NCBI GenBank assembly: GCA_907165135.1
Contig: OU015567.1
Coordinates: 5,461,001-5,525,000 of the forward strand
DNA from: Oikopleura dioica
Lineage: Eukaryota > Chordata > Appendicularia > Copelata > Oikopleuridae
Reading direction: 5' to 3'
DNA: 64,000 nt
Both the position numbers and the translations under genes were made by a program. Numbering within the stretch: the stretch's first letter is position 1; each line of letters begins with the position of its first letter. The notes under the pieces were generated by a model, which saw only the letters and a program-made list of their open reading frames with translations, was not told where the DNA came from and ran no database searches. Shown here in pieces: positions 22,123-34,781 of the stretch.

Positions 22123-25100
22123 ATGAAAATTATCCCGAAATTTCCAGAAAATCATATAAAGCGTCATCTTAATTCAACCCTTATCTTCACCCTCCTATTT
22201 CAAGAGTTCATGCCCTCAAAGGACCCCTTCCTAATCGTCTGGGGCGAATCACATGACCCCGCTCCCGTCGGAAAGAAACTGCCGATCCTGACTACTGCGT
22301 ATGGCCATGTAGAAATCCCTCTGATCTTCACCCTCTTCATCCTCTTCATGGGAATTTTAAAGGTAAAGAAATCAGAAAGTGGTGTCATGTAAGAACATCA
22401 TTTCAGATTTAACGACCCGGTAGATTTTTATCGCTTAATTTTTGATTGACACTCCAATTGGATTTCCATCTTCTTTTAGATAATTCTCCCCTACGCGAAT
22501 GTTTGCCGCCCAAAAGTGCCAGATTGCTGTCTTCTCATGTCGCTAGGCTTCGCAATCGGCGGGCTTGTTTACTGCACCAGGGATTTCGGCAGCCACAATG
22601 ATAAATACATCAATATCGTTGAAAGCTTTTTCAATCCATCGACGTTCTTCTTGATTCTCCTCCCGCCGATTGTTCTCGAAGCTGGTTATTACATGCCCAA
22701 GGGACCGTTTATGCACAACATAGGTAAGTGAAAAACGTCAATACCGTAGATAGTATTTACAGTAATGCATTCAATAATGTTCCGCAGTTATCATTTTCGA
22801 CTGACTTATTTTCAATTGCTTCTGTAGTAAAAAGCCTGCTAAAAGTCAAGAAGCCGCTTGCGGCTTCGAGAAAGAAAGAACTAAAGCCGCGCGAAGCGCG
22901 GCTTTCTCGTCTTCATTGCTCGAAGCCGCAAGCGGCTTCTCGACTTTTAGCAGGTTTTTTACTATAGAAGCACTCTTAATATAAGTGTCTCTCAATGTCG
23001 ACGCAAATATTGACGTTACTGCCTTTTAGGAACCATTCTAACATATGCTATTATCGGCACAATTTTCAATTCCTTCTGCACTGGCGGTTGCCTGTATGGA
23101 GTTTACAAAGCAGGTTGGATGCCAGGCCTGGACGAGGCGCACGAAATGCCGATTAATCCCCTTCACATGCTGCTCTTTGGAAGCATCATTTCAGCAGTAG
23201 ATCCGGTCGCTGTGATCGCTGTTTTCGAAGAAATCCAGGTGAACATGCTTTTGTACATTTGCGTGTTTGGCGAGTCGCTGCTGAACGATGGCGTGGCCGT
23301 GGTGCTGTTTAAAGTGTTCGAAGCGTTTTTGGGAATGGACGAGGCGGATATAGACGCAAAGAATATTCTACGAGCGGTTTTGAAGTTTTTCGTCGTCGCC
23401 GGCGGAGGCACCCTCTTTGGAATCGTCTGTGGTTACATCGGCGCCTTCTCAACCAAGTACACTCAAAACAAGACCATCGTCGAGCCGTTATTCATATTTG
23501 GCGTCAGTTATGCTTGCTACTTGGCCGCGGAAGCATGTGGATTGTCAGCTATCCTGGCAGTTGTCTTCTGCGGATTCACAATGGTCTCCTACGTCGAGCA
23601 CAATATCTCCGCCAAATCCCACACCGTTGTCAAACAATCTATGAAACTCATCGCGCATATATCGGAAATGATCATTTTTCTTCTTCTCGGAACATCTGCG
23701 ATCACGGATTTCTGGGTGCACTGGAATACTGCTTTTGTCATGTGGACATTGCTGTTTATTTCCGTTTTTCGGCTGATTTCGGTTTATGGATTGACCGCGA
23801 TTTTGAATAAAAATCGGTAAGTTTTGACTGGAAAAGTAGGTTAAGCATGCCCCGAGGGGTGTTCTAGAGCCCGAACTACGGTTGAAGATTGAGGGTTTTG
23901 AATTTGGTTTTAGAGTCGAAAAAATCAGCTTCGTTGATCAATTTATCATGGCGTACGGCGGACTTCGCGGTGGAATCGCTTTCGGCTTGATGAAATTAAC
24001 CTCCCTCCAATTGGTACCGCATTCGAATGCCATGCTCTGTGTCACTTTGGTCGTGGTTTTCTTCACTTCATTTATTCAAGGAGCGACGGCTGGCCCGTTT
24101 GTTCAAGTAAGTGGTTTTTTTTCTTGCTCAATTCATTTTTCAAGAGATCTGTTACAATATCCTTACTGTATGTTTTCTAGCTCCTGCAGGTCAGGAAGAA
24201 AGACGACCACGAAAAAGGAATGAACGAAGAAGTCTACTACCGGGCGATGGGACATCTGAACTCTGGAATCAATGACGTAGTCGGCAGATATGGCATGAGT
24301 TCGATCCTTCGTCGCTTTGAGAGATTCAATGCAAAATACATCAACCCAGTCTTTACGCACGACCCGCACTTGAAGAAAGATCAAGAGATTCTTGAAATTA
24401 ACAAGAGGTATACCAGAATCAACACGTGCATATTTTCTAGCTCAAAATGAGTCGAAACAAAGAAAAAACACTAAATTTTTTAATCAAAATAAGAAAATTT
24501 TGAATACTCATTTTTGATTGGCTGACGACAAAAATGAAGAAATCTGATTGGTCAATAATGAATTTCTAATTGACATTTCCTTTAAGGATGAACATAAAGG
24601 AAGCGACAAAGATCGTCGGAGGCAGCAATCGAAAATCAGTGATGCCAACGGCTGCGAAAATGAACATCGCTCAAATGTTGCTCCCCAACGTTGCAATGAT
24701 ACTTCCAGGACTCGGGGACGATCTCGCCAAATCAAGAGCAGATTCGGGCAAGAAACAAGAAGAGGCTGAAGAAAATATTATTCTTCACGCTCAGCTTAAG
24801 GTGCTCCCTCCCTTAGGTTCGATTTTTTACGTTTTTTTAGACGGGACTGTTGCCGACGAGAGAAAATCTGGAAGCAAAGGCGATTATTGGCGAAGCAAAT
24901 GATACCGCGAATCAGAATCTTATGAAGAAGCACAAAAAAGCCGTGGCAGCGACGAGGAGAAGATCGGAAACGCACAGACACAGGCATCAGCAATACAGGG
25001 GCAACTCAGTCGTCACATCAGGTGAGCGATTTTTGTTGTTTTCATACGAATATTAATCAAGGTGACTTGCATTACCTCCACTTCGATGAAGCCGTCTCTC

Positions 25101-26636
25101 AACGGGCGTTTTTCTCGATGCCTCGCGAACGACACATTTCTGAGGGTCGTCACGTGTCCGTGATGGAAACGATTCCTGACAAATCCGGCTCAGATGACTG
25201 CATATCAGTAACGTCAGAAAAGTCATGGAAGGAACATCCCTGGAGATATACGCAAAGGCATGAAGGTGAGTCCATAAATAATTGATAATTTTTCTAACCT
25301 ATATTTTTTAGCGCAAGTGGACCCGAGGGGGCACGAATGATCTTTTGAGTGCCTGTTAAGAAATACTGTAAATACATGATTGAACAGCTGAATGATGATC
25401 TTGGGCGCAAAACTCTTCCTGTACTTGAACATTGTCTTAATAGAGCATAAATATTGAAGCTAAAACTTTGTCTTGACCTCGTTTTTACTGTTTGAATGAT
25501 TGATAAGGAGGAGGATCCGTTAATTGACTCAAATTTTTAATACAGGGTACCTTTGCTCATCCTCTCATTTCCTGCGTATGTCCCCTTCTTAACCTTTGGG
25601 CCACGTAATCGCTATCAAGAATCACTAAATTCGATATTTCTAGAATAAGTTTGAACAAGGGGATATATGCAGAAAGAAAGGAGATGAACAAGGGCATCCT
25701 TGTTTTTAGTTAGAGACACCCTCAATTTTTCTCCCTAAAATCATCTCATTGCCCTCTAAACTTGAAAACTTCCCCTTTGAAGCGATAAAAATGCTGATTC
25801 GACTTGAATTTTCGGCTATTCTTCGGTAACCTTCGCCAGTCTCTCTAATACACGAGCTCCTCTCCACGTTAAAGATAAGCACTTACGCGGGCATGAGTGT
25901 TTCGTAGGAAGTGGCTTAATTGGCGACACCACCACCACGCACTGCCGCCGTACGTAGTTACGAGTATCCGCTCTCAAAACGACTTTTCTAAAATTTTGCA
26001 AAAAGAAAAGAGAGAAACTTATTTTAAAACCAAAAAGAACCCGAGAAAGAAAGCTGAAACAAGCGCAAGAAAAAAATAAGAAGAAGATGAGGAAATTTCT
26101 GATTGCTCTCATTCCTACTGCCTTAGGTATTCTTAGCTTTCTGCAAAATAGAGAATTGCCGAGATAGCTCGGCAGCCTGTGAAAAAATCCTGAGTCAGGG
26201 TCCAGACAGAGAATCTCATTCATCTTTTGAAGACCCTGACTCAGGTTTTCGGCCTACTCAAACCCTGAGTCAGGGTAAATAAAAGAGAATTTTCTGTTAA
26301 AGAACCTGACTCAGGTTTTCGACGCAGGAAATCCTGAACTATCTAACCCTGAGTCAGGGCCCCTAACTGTAAAGAAACCCCCTCCAAATCCATTCTCATT
26401 CAGGTAAACCAACTTTGGATTCCATCGGCAACGAGCCGATCACCCCGATCGAGTTCCGCGCCGAATTCGACAGCCGCTTCCCCTCCAAAGAGACGATCAT
26501 GCACCTCCAGCGCCAATACGAAGCCTACCTTGAAGCACTCGCTCAAACCACCGAAATCGTCACGACTACTGCTCCCCTCGAAACAACTCTGAACCCAACC
26601 GAAGCGACTACATTTACGTACACTGGCAAAGCCTAA
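22123..26636 (+). CDS. SLC9-type Na+/H+ exchanger, two possible C-termini
   Basis: Exons 22123-22362, 22480-22723, 23030-23816, 23914-24106, 24181-24407, 24587-24800, 24841-25021, 25062-25265, then either 25312-25340 (772 aa) or 26404-26636 (840 aa); both ends are in phase. Family hallmarks: GESLLNDGVAVVLFKVFEAF, the SAVDPVAVIAVFEE helix, FLLLGTSAI and AYGGLRGGIAFGL, which carry the ion-binding and conserved helices of cation/proton antiporters. About twelve membrane helices are followed by a long cytoplasmic regulatory tail rich in basic residues and histidine (RRRSETHRHRHQQY). It exchanges Na+ for H+ at a cellular membrane; isoform and location (plasma membrane versus endosome) cannot be fixed. 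The start is uncertain: Met 22123 gives a hydrophobic leader (STLIFTLLF), Met 22210 would remove it. The second intron contains a foldback element. Confidence 0.88.
22825..22965. repeat. Foldback element (family C, copy 2), nearly perfect
   Basis: Arms TAGTAAAAAGCCTGC / GCAGGTTTTTTACTA and CTAAAAGTC / GACTTTTAG enclose GAAGCCGCTTGCGGCTTCGAG, a central GCCGCGCGAAGCGCGGC hairpin, and CTCGAAGCCGCAAGCGGCTTC. It lies in intron 2 of the exchanger gene. The very high arm identity suggests a young copy. Confidence 0.9.
25550..25700. repeat. Degenerate GATGAACAAGGG-type inverted-repeat element
   Basis: Opposed copies of CTTTGCTCATCC and GATGAACAAGGG with CCTGCGTATGTCCCC and GGGGATATATGCAG between them. 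It lies between the two alternative last exons of the exchanger. Confidence 0.55.
26174..26360. mobile_element. Cluster of family-A MITE ends
   Basis: At least five copies of CCTGA(G/C)TCAGG in alternating orientation within 190 bp, including GCCTGTGAAAAAATCCTGAG and CAGGTTTTCGACGCAGG. Looks like two adjacent or nested family-A copies, immediately upstream of the second alternative last exon of the exchanger. Confidence 0.7.
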
Positions 26637-26672
26637 TCTTTCCAATTTTTCAAAAAATCAAAAAAAAAACGA

Positions 26673-26678
26673 AATAAA
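26673..26678 (+). terminator. Poly(A) signal AATAAA
   Basis: AATAAA 37 bp after the stop at 26634-26636; supports use of the distal last exon. Confidence 0.5.
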
Positions 26679-27835
26679 AAATATAAAAATTCAAGAATAT
26701 CGGCGATTGTTTTATGAAAATAGTTTAATACGTAAGCTCTACCAAACTTTTGAACATGATGTTAACATTGTTGTATAGCAGGGAAACTCATGTAAGACCA
26801 CGTGCTAACAATGGAAAGTCTGACTCTTTTCTCCGGTTAGTTTTGCATTATTGAAAAAGCTCTAGAATCATCTATATGCAAATGCATTCACCATGACTTC
26901 GAATCCAAGTTGTTCATTTAGGATAAACAATTTGTCGTTCCATTTGGACATAAGTTTCATTTTAAATCCAAGTCAGCTTATTTCCCGTCTGTCAACGTTT
27001 TTCGACCGCTCAAAAAATGTCTGACAAGTAAACCTATTTTGCATAAAAAATGGGCAGGTTCAAGTATTTACTAAATCAAAAATCGAACATTCTGGAAGCC
27101 TCTCCCAAATTTCTCGGTTTTAAGACAGAGAAACCCTAGATAAATCAAGGTCGCAAAGATTTTGAAGATCCTGAGTCAGGTTTTTTTCTGAGACAGGTTT
27201 CTTAAAAAGGCCAATTCCTTAAAATTTGGCTCGAAAGTTCATAATCGTATCTTCGACAAGGAAATACTAGCATTCGCTGAACCGAATACAGTATTATTGA
27301 CAGGGAATGTCGTTAATATACATATAATGAGACAATGATATCTGAGAAATGTCATTCGCTGGTGCATTTTGCAGCGGGTGAGAATTCGAGCAGGAATGAA
27401 TAAATCATCGCGCCAGTGCTTAAAATCCCTGAGAAAACGCAATCCAAGAACACAATTACCCGGCCAGAGATATCTTCAAAAAAAATGAAAGGAAAAGGGT
27501 CGAATTCAAAGAAAAAAATAATTGATTCGATATTTTTTGATCCTTTGATGAAGTTTTTGAGTGCTTCGCTATCGCGATTTTGAATACTGTCAGCTCTTAC
27601 AGACTTGAAGAAAGATCGCCAATGCAATCAAATGCTCGACGACAAATTTCGAATCTGTACAAACAGTACTTTGGAAAATCCCTCAGTCCTGCCAGACGAG
27701 TTCAGTTTTGATTTTTTTTATGAAATAAATTTGGACAGCGTAGATCAGCCGATGAGATTTATCGTTTACATGAATTTTCTGATTCAGGAATACCTAAACT
27801 AAAAAAATCTGAAAATCGAAAGTCAGAATAACCTT
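26679..27835. other. Intergenic; one doubtful short reading frame
   Basis: Mostly AT-rich, with one family-A end near 27165-27200. A plus-strand frame after a TTACAG acceptor at about 27600 runs to a stop at 27800 (contains QCNQMLDDKFRICTNSTLEN). It could be a terminal exon of an unidentified gene, but no partner exon was found; the minus strand is also open here. I would not call it a gene. Confidence 0.35.
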
Positions 27836-28061
27836 TTAGGATGTAAGACAACGTCAAGTCTCTCCCACTCTAGAAGCAAATGCCCTTCTCTCAAAGATAA
27901 AAGTTACAACGAGGTTGAATTGTAGAGTTGATATTTATTGGAGAATAAATCTCTAAACGGAGAAATAACCGAATGAGGCGAATTGCCTCGCTGACCGAGA
28001 GAACAGCTTCGATCAGATAACACTTGAGGGCGGGAGAGTTTAGATTGCTCTCACAACCTAA
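27836..28061 (-). repeat. 3' LTR of the Ty3/gypsy element
   Basis: Bounded by an imperfect terminal inverted repeat TTAGG(T/A)TGT(G/A)AG and preceded on the minus strand by a G-rich polypurine tract. Contains AATAAATA on the minus strand, a possible poly(A) signal. Confidence 0.75.
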
Positions 28062-28369
28062 TACCCCCCTTGAAACTCAGAACGCTCTCAAGGGTTGAAA
28101 CATGAGTTGTTGTTGTTGGAAGGCAGGAATATGTACTTTGAGCAAGCAGGAACAAAAGGATAAACGATCTGCATTAAAAAACCCAGTGGGAAAAAGCATG
28201 ATCGAGTACCGACGTTTTCTTGATGTCCGAGCGGATGGAGTTACAGGATACGGCGGCGAAGGTGTGCTCAAAATACGGCAGATAAGGGACGAGAAGTCTA
28301 TTCCATACCTTTTCAGGCCCCTAGTCGAAGGAAAGAACGAAGTTCTTGGGGACCTGAGCGGGGCAAGGT

Positions 28370-31300
28370 TTACGCTGAGTCGTAAGACTTCCCCTTGGAT
28401 GATCCAATATTGAGCTGGCTTGTTTGTTTTTTCTCCCGAGCGGACCTTCTTTTCGGTGGTGCAGCTTCGATCACGGATGAGTTTGGCGAGTCGACTCGGG
28501 GACGTTTTCCAGATGGTTTTTCGGGCTTAGAATCGGTTTCAATTGGTCTTTCAGCTGTTGCTGTAGCATTTTTTGAATCATAGTGGTGAGAAACTACTGT
28601 CTCTTCACTAGCAACAACTTCTGGGATTGCAGTAGTGTCATGGGCGGTCTCGAACATCGTTCCGTTGGTAGCACCGAGGTCCATAGGGATGACTGAGCCA
28701 CCAGATGATCCAGAAGAGTTGAGATCGGATCCAGACGTGTCTGTAGCAGGCTTACCAGGGCCAATTGGTGACATGGACAGTCTCGAAGGCTTAGTAAGTT
28801 TTGGCATCGGGGTCGATTCCACATATTTTCTCCCCCCTTGAGTCTTCGAACTGGCAGCTTTCTCAGCAGGCTTTGGAGTGACGATAGGGCTTTTTTGAGG
28901 AATTTTATCCTTGACTACATCAGTAAGGTGAGGAAAAACATACATATCTTCGAATTCCTCAATCCATTTTAGATCAGAAATCCTTTCTGATGCCTGGACG
29001 CAGTGTTCGCGGTGGATAAAGTCGCGATTTCCGTTTTTGTCCTCGACAAGGACTACCCATGAGTTCGATTTGATGGCGCGCAGCGGTCCAACCCATCTTT
29101 CTTTCTTTGACCGAGGGTCGGTCAACTGGTCGCGTTTGATGAAAATCGCAGAACCATCAGGGATTGGCTTAGGGGCAGGCTGGTTTTTCAAGCGTTGCTC
29201 CATCGATTTATCAGCGGCTTCCATAGAAAGAGTAACGATATTTTCTACCTGTTTGGCGAGCTCAGCCACGTTGAGACCAAATAGCTTGGGCGTCTCGGCG
29301 GTCATTTCTGTGCCAGTGGCGTTTGTGAACTCGGATTTTCGTCCAAACCAGACTTCTCTCGGGCTCACTCCCGTAGATTTGTTTTTCATGGAGTTGAGAG
29401 ATCGCATCACGTGGGGAACGCAGTCTGGCCAATTACGTTTTCCAGCCGAGTTGACCATGCAGTAAATGGAGTTTTTGATGGTGCGATTGGCTCTCTCCGC
29501 GAAACTGTTGCTTTGGGGGTGAAATGCGCAGGAGATCGTGTGCTTTATCCCGTTTAACTTACACATTTCGGAGATAACTTGGCTTGCAAAGTGAGTTCCG
29601 CGGTCCGAGTGCAGATTTTGAGGGAGGAAGTCCATTGGTAGAAATACCTTGTAGAGTAAGGCGCGTGCGGCGGTTATGGCGGTGTCCGAGCGGCAAGGAA
29701 TACACCAGACGAATCGACTGAAGGAGCACACTGCGACTAAATAATACTTGTACCCAGAGCAAGGGGTCATGTGCGCGTAGTCGATGTGGATACTTTCGCC
29801 AGGTCTTTTGCCACGTCGGAGTTGGCCAAGTGGGGGTTTTGTCCGTTGTCCAGCCGAACCTTTACGTCGTAAGCATGGTACGCAGCTGTGAACATAGTTG
29901 TCTACGTCCTGCTCGATTGTCGGCCACCAGAGATCTTCTAACTTTTCCATAACGCGCGGGATACCGAGATGCCCAGCCAAATCGTGGCTGACATAGAGGA
30001 AGTGACTTTTGACGGCTTCCGGCACGACGGCACGTGATCCGTTACGTAAATTTACCATAAGGGCGGAAGTCACGTGGTCCAGAAAAAGTGATTTTTGATA
30101 CTTAACTAGTGCAGATTTCCGATGATCCGAGTCGGGCAAGAGAGAGCCAATGTCCAGTGGTCCATTTCCAGATTCTAGCTTTCCGATGATCTTGGAGAGT
30201 GCGGAGTCTTGAAGTTGAAATTCCAGCAGATTGCCGAAATTGGCAGAGACGAGAGGAATCGTAGTCGGGGCAGTGATCGCTTGAACATTGATTTTATGTA
30301 CCTTTGCTGCTGTGATTTGGAGTTTATCCGGGAACTGACTATTGTTCCAGAACGGCACGAAGATACGAATCGGTGAATCATCGGAGATGGAGTATTCGCG
30401 CCCGGCGGGGATTTCCGCTTCGTAATCGAGCGACTTGTCGTTTTCACCTGGTCTCCGAGACATGAAATCGGCGAACGTATTTTCCGACCCTTTGATATAG
30501 GTCACGTGGAAGTCAAATTCTTCCAGTCGAGTCTGCCATCGATGTATTTTTGAGTTCTTGAACTTCCGCTTGTTCAAGTAAATCAATGACCTGTGATCGC
30601 TGTGCACGTGGAAAAACCGGCCTTTGAGTAGCTTTTCCAGGCGCTCACAGCACCACAAGATGCCATACATCTCTTTTTCGCTGACATTCCAGCGTCTTTC
30701 GGCGCGGGTGAAGGTGTGAGATATGGCACTTACTAGGTGGACTCTCCCGTCGTATTCCTGGATCAGTATCCCTCCAACAGCGAACATTGAAGCATCCGTG
30801 TAGAGGTGAAATGTGTGGTCCATGTTTGGGAATGAGATGACAGGGGTCGAGGATAACCGCATTTGTATCTCCTTCAGTGCTATATCAGCTTCTTTTGTCC
30901 ATCGGAAACGGTTTCCAGAGTTAGCCGCATTTCTAACTTCGTTAATGGGCACCATGCGGTGGCTGAAGCAACCGGTGCTTATCTTTTCGCCCATTTTTGT
31001 CTCCAAATAGACTCGGATCCAGTTCAAGGAGCCGATGAGTGAAAGAAGCTCTTTCTGGGATGTGGGTGGTTTCATCTGGCGAATCGCGGCAACTTGCGCA
31101 GGGTCCGGTTGAACACCGCGACTGTCGATGATGCGGCCCAGAAAATGAGCTTGTTTTTGTAGAAAAGAGCATTTGTCGCTCTTCAGTTTCACGTTGAATT
31201 TCCGTAGTGAAATGAAGAAATTTTTGAGAACTTTGTAGTATGCGTCGAAAGATTTTTCAAAAATGACGACGTCGTCGATGTAGGACATCATGCTTTTTCT

Positions 31301-31630
31301 GGTAGGGGATGTGTCGAGGATTTGGTTGACGATTCTGGAGAAAATATTCCCACTGCAGCGATACCCGAAGGGTAAACGCTTAAAGCAGTAGCTTTTCCCG
31401 CCCCACTGGAAACTGGTTTTGTACTGGTCGCTCTCCTTGATCTCGACTTGCCAGTATCCACTGCGGAGATCGCAGCAGCTGAAGAATGAGTTTCCCGCGC
31501 CGACTTGAGAAATGACTTCTTCCATCGAGGGGAGGTGGTATGGATCGCTTTTGTCGCTGAGGCATTTATTCAGCGAGTTCTTGAAATTTATACAAAAGCG
31601 TATGTCTCCATCTTTCTTCGCTATAGGCAA
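28370..31630 (-). pseudogene. Pol of Ty3/gypsy element: RT (partial), RNase H, integrase; no gag or protease
   Basis: An uninterrupted frame of 1,086 codons. Reverse transcriptase starts late, at KKDGDIRFCINF, and has the catalytic box YIDDV; RNase H has YTDAS, SEKEMYGIL and HSDHRSL; integrase has the zinc-binding H-x-x-x-H ... C-x-x-C (HDLAGHLG ... CVPCLRR) and the D,D,E core (IHIDYAHM, HSDRGTHFAS, SNSFAERANRTIK). A Ser/Thr/Pro-rich, basic C-terminal extension of about 200 residues (ends near KPSGKRPRVDSP and RRSAREKK) follows. The RT fingers subdomain is missing, so the copy is not autonomous, but the lack of any stop suggests a recent deletion. No envelope-like frame is present. Confidence 0.9.
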
Positions 31631-31766
31631 GACGGAGGGAGAGTTTAGATTGCTCTCACAACCTAATAAACCATTATGGTTTTTGAAGCGTACGCGATGG
31701 ATTCACACAGATATATTTATTCTACAAGTAATGATATTATTAAACAGGCTACAGTCAAAATACAGC

Positions 31767-32901
31767 TCAGCAATTTTCTTCAATTCCTTCCCAAAGAGCC
31801 TTAACATTTTGTTTTCCGAATCCTTGACTTCCGTTCCATCGCTCAATCAGTTCAAAAAACACTCCATTTTCAAGCACTAGAATTCAAATTAGATTACTGT
31901 TGCCAATTCTATGTTTTAAAAACCTGGTTTGGTGAACGCTTGAAGAATAATCTCAGCTTTGTTTAGGTCTTCAAAGTCGATCAGAATATTATTTTTCTGA
32001 AGAAAAATCATTTTCGATTCGAAAAATGAATTCTACCTGTAAGGAGTGAATATCGTATTTGATCTTTTGAACGCATTCTTGAACATGCGGCCGAGTGTAA
32101 TAATTCATCGGCGTGGGGACGATTTCCAACGAATCTATTTGTTCAATTTTCTTCAGTTCCTGATGAATGTTACAGTGGAAGGCAATGTGCTGGATTCCAG
32201 GGCCGTTTCGGGAGAGATAGCTTTTTATGTGGTCTGTTTGATCGGATTTCGACAATGACGCTATTTTTTTGTGATGAAAGAGAAAGACCAGAGGTTGATT
32301 TTTTACCTGATATGACAATGGCAAAATGAGAATCAGGAGGTTTTAAGACCGTGAGAATCATTCCATTGTTCCTGGCAGAAATTCGATGCTCGACGATTTT
32401 GACCAAGCCGAATGTCTTCTGATACCATTCCTGAGAATACCGGTGAGTTCATCGAGATAGGGCTTTTGCGACTTACGGAGGTAGAGGCAAAGTCCTGAAG
32501 ATGGACGACCAGAGCAATGTGGTCAATAAAATCAAAACATATTTTGGATTTGCGTCTTGCCGCGCCCGGGAACTCCTTGATCTCTTCAGAATTTATGACC
32601 TTATGAGTCAATCCGGGAATAATTGAGGCGATCTCCTTGTTGCAGTTCCCGACAAAAGCTGCTGTATGAATTCTTTCTTCCTTTGTGTTCGATCTTTCCG
32701 AAGATTTTCAACTCTTCGGCCATTTTCAGACCCAAAAAGAGCTCTAGAATCGTTCCTGAGATCAATTTGAATAAGCCCATCCGGTTTTCCGTCAAAATTT
32801 CTGAACCCAAAAGTCTCCGCCAAGTCTTCTTTAAGCTGTTCTCTTGATGTCGAAAGTTGCAAGTATGCCAGACCCGAGATCGAACAGACTTGCTCAGGCA
32901 T
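31767..32901 (-). CDS. HPDL: 4-hydroxyphenylpyruvate dioxygenase-like protein
   Basis: Exons (minus) 32901-32477 (with a probable internal 38-nt intron 32731-32694), 32430-32307, 32260-32037, 31996-31924, 31876-31767; the frame closes at 305 aa only if the 38-nt intron is removed. Two vicinal-oxygen-chelate halves: the first is short; the second begins at FDFIDHIALVVHLQDF and has GPGIQHIAFHC (iron ligand His), then ILQAFTKP, FFELIERWNGSQGFGKQNVK. The ending GFGKQNVKALWEGIEEN fits HPDL better than HPD. Human HPDL is a mitochondrial enzyme of coenzyme Q headgroup synthesis; the same role is inferred. Introns are 38-47 nt. The N-terminal half lacks roughly 45 residues relative to vertebrate HPDL. 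Divergent from the actin gene, with about 390 bp between start codons. Confidence 0.82.
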
Positions 32902-33193
32902 TATTCTCAGATTGAAATTGGACCGACAATTTGAATGATCAAATCAAGCTGGGAGCTAATCATAAAAATGATGGCGTGATGATGACCTAATAAAGTTATA
33001 AGAGAGAAGATACCAGACGGACAAAACTGTTTCTTGAAGATTTCACACATTTTTGATGGTTTTCCGAAAATGAACTTTCCAGCTGACAAAAGCGCTTCCC
33101 CCCGCGGCGGGTGCGCTTGATAATCTTCCTAAAATAGGTACCGCTACTGTTTGCAAGGCGTCAAGTGTTGCTGCCCAATCAACTGACGAGATG

Positions 33194-33203
33194 CCTTAAA
33201 AGG
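33194..33203 (+). promoter_or_regulatory. CArG box (SRF site) upstream of actin
   Basis: CCTTAAAAGG is an exact CC(A/T)6GG, 91 bp before the actin ATG. SRF binding to such boxes drives muscle actin genes in chordates. A second, imperfect one with seven A/T (CCTAAAATAGG) is at 33128-33138. The interval also contains the HPDL promoter. Confidence 0.7.
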
Positions 33204-33293
33204 CAAGCGTGAAGGGTTGAAAACTATCAACCGAGCTGCCCAGAGCTTTAGTGTTTTTTTCTTAATCGAGAACTCACCCATCCATTTTTCAAA

Positions 33294-34671
<1,378 letters not shown>

Positions 34672-34781
34672 TGAATCTCTCTTCCATGATTTCAGAGAAC
34701 AAAAGTTATCGAGAAACAGCCCGGAAGGTATTTGGTTACAGCCTGTTCTAGAGAAAACAGGAGAAGATGGAATTGAGTGTT

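Larger units (their letters stand above)
27836..31668 (-). mobile_element. 5'-truncated Ty3/gypsy (Tor-like) LTR retroelement
   Basis: In minus orientation: a short LTR fragment (31637-31666) is joined directly to the middle of the reverse transcriptase; the pol frame follows, then about 300 bp, a polypurine tract (CAAGGGGGGTA, about 28063-28075) and a 3' LTR at 27836-28061 (about 226 bp, ends TTAGGTTGTGAG / CTTACATCCTAA). The 32-bp block at 28032-28063 is repeated at 31637-31668, confirming that the left piece is LTR sequence. Gag, protease and the start of RT are deleted. A clear target duplication is not seen. The element lies 98 bp beyond the HPDL stop codon. Tor elements are the Ty3/gypsy group known from Oikopleura; assignment to them is inference. 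Confidence 0.85.
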
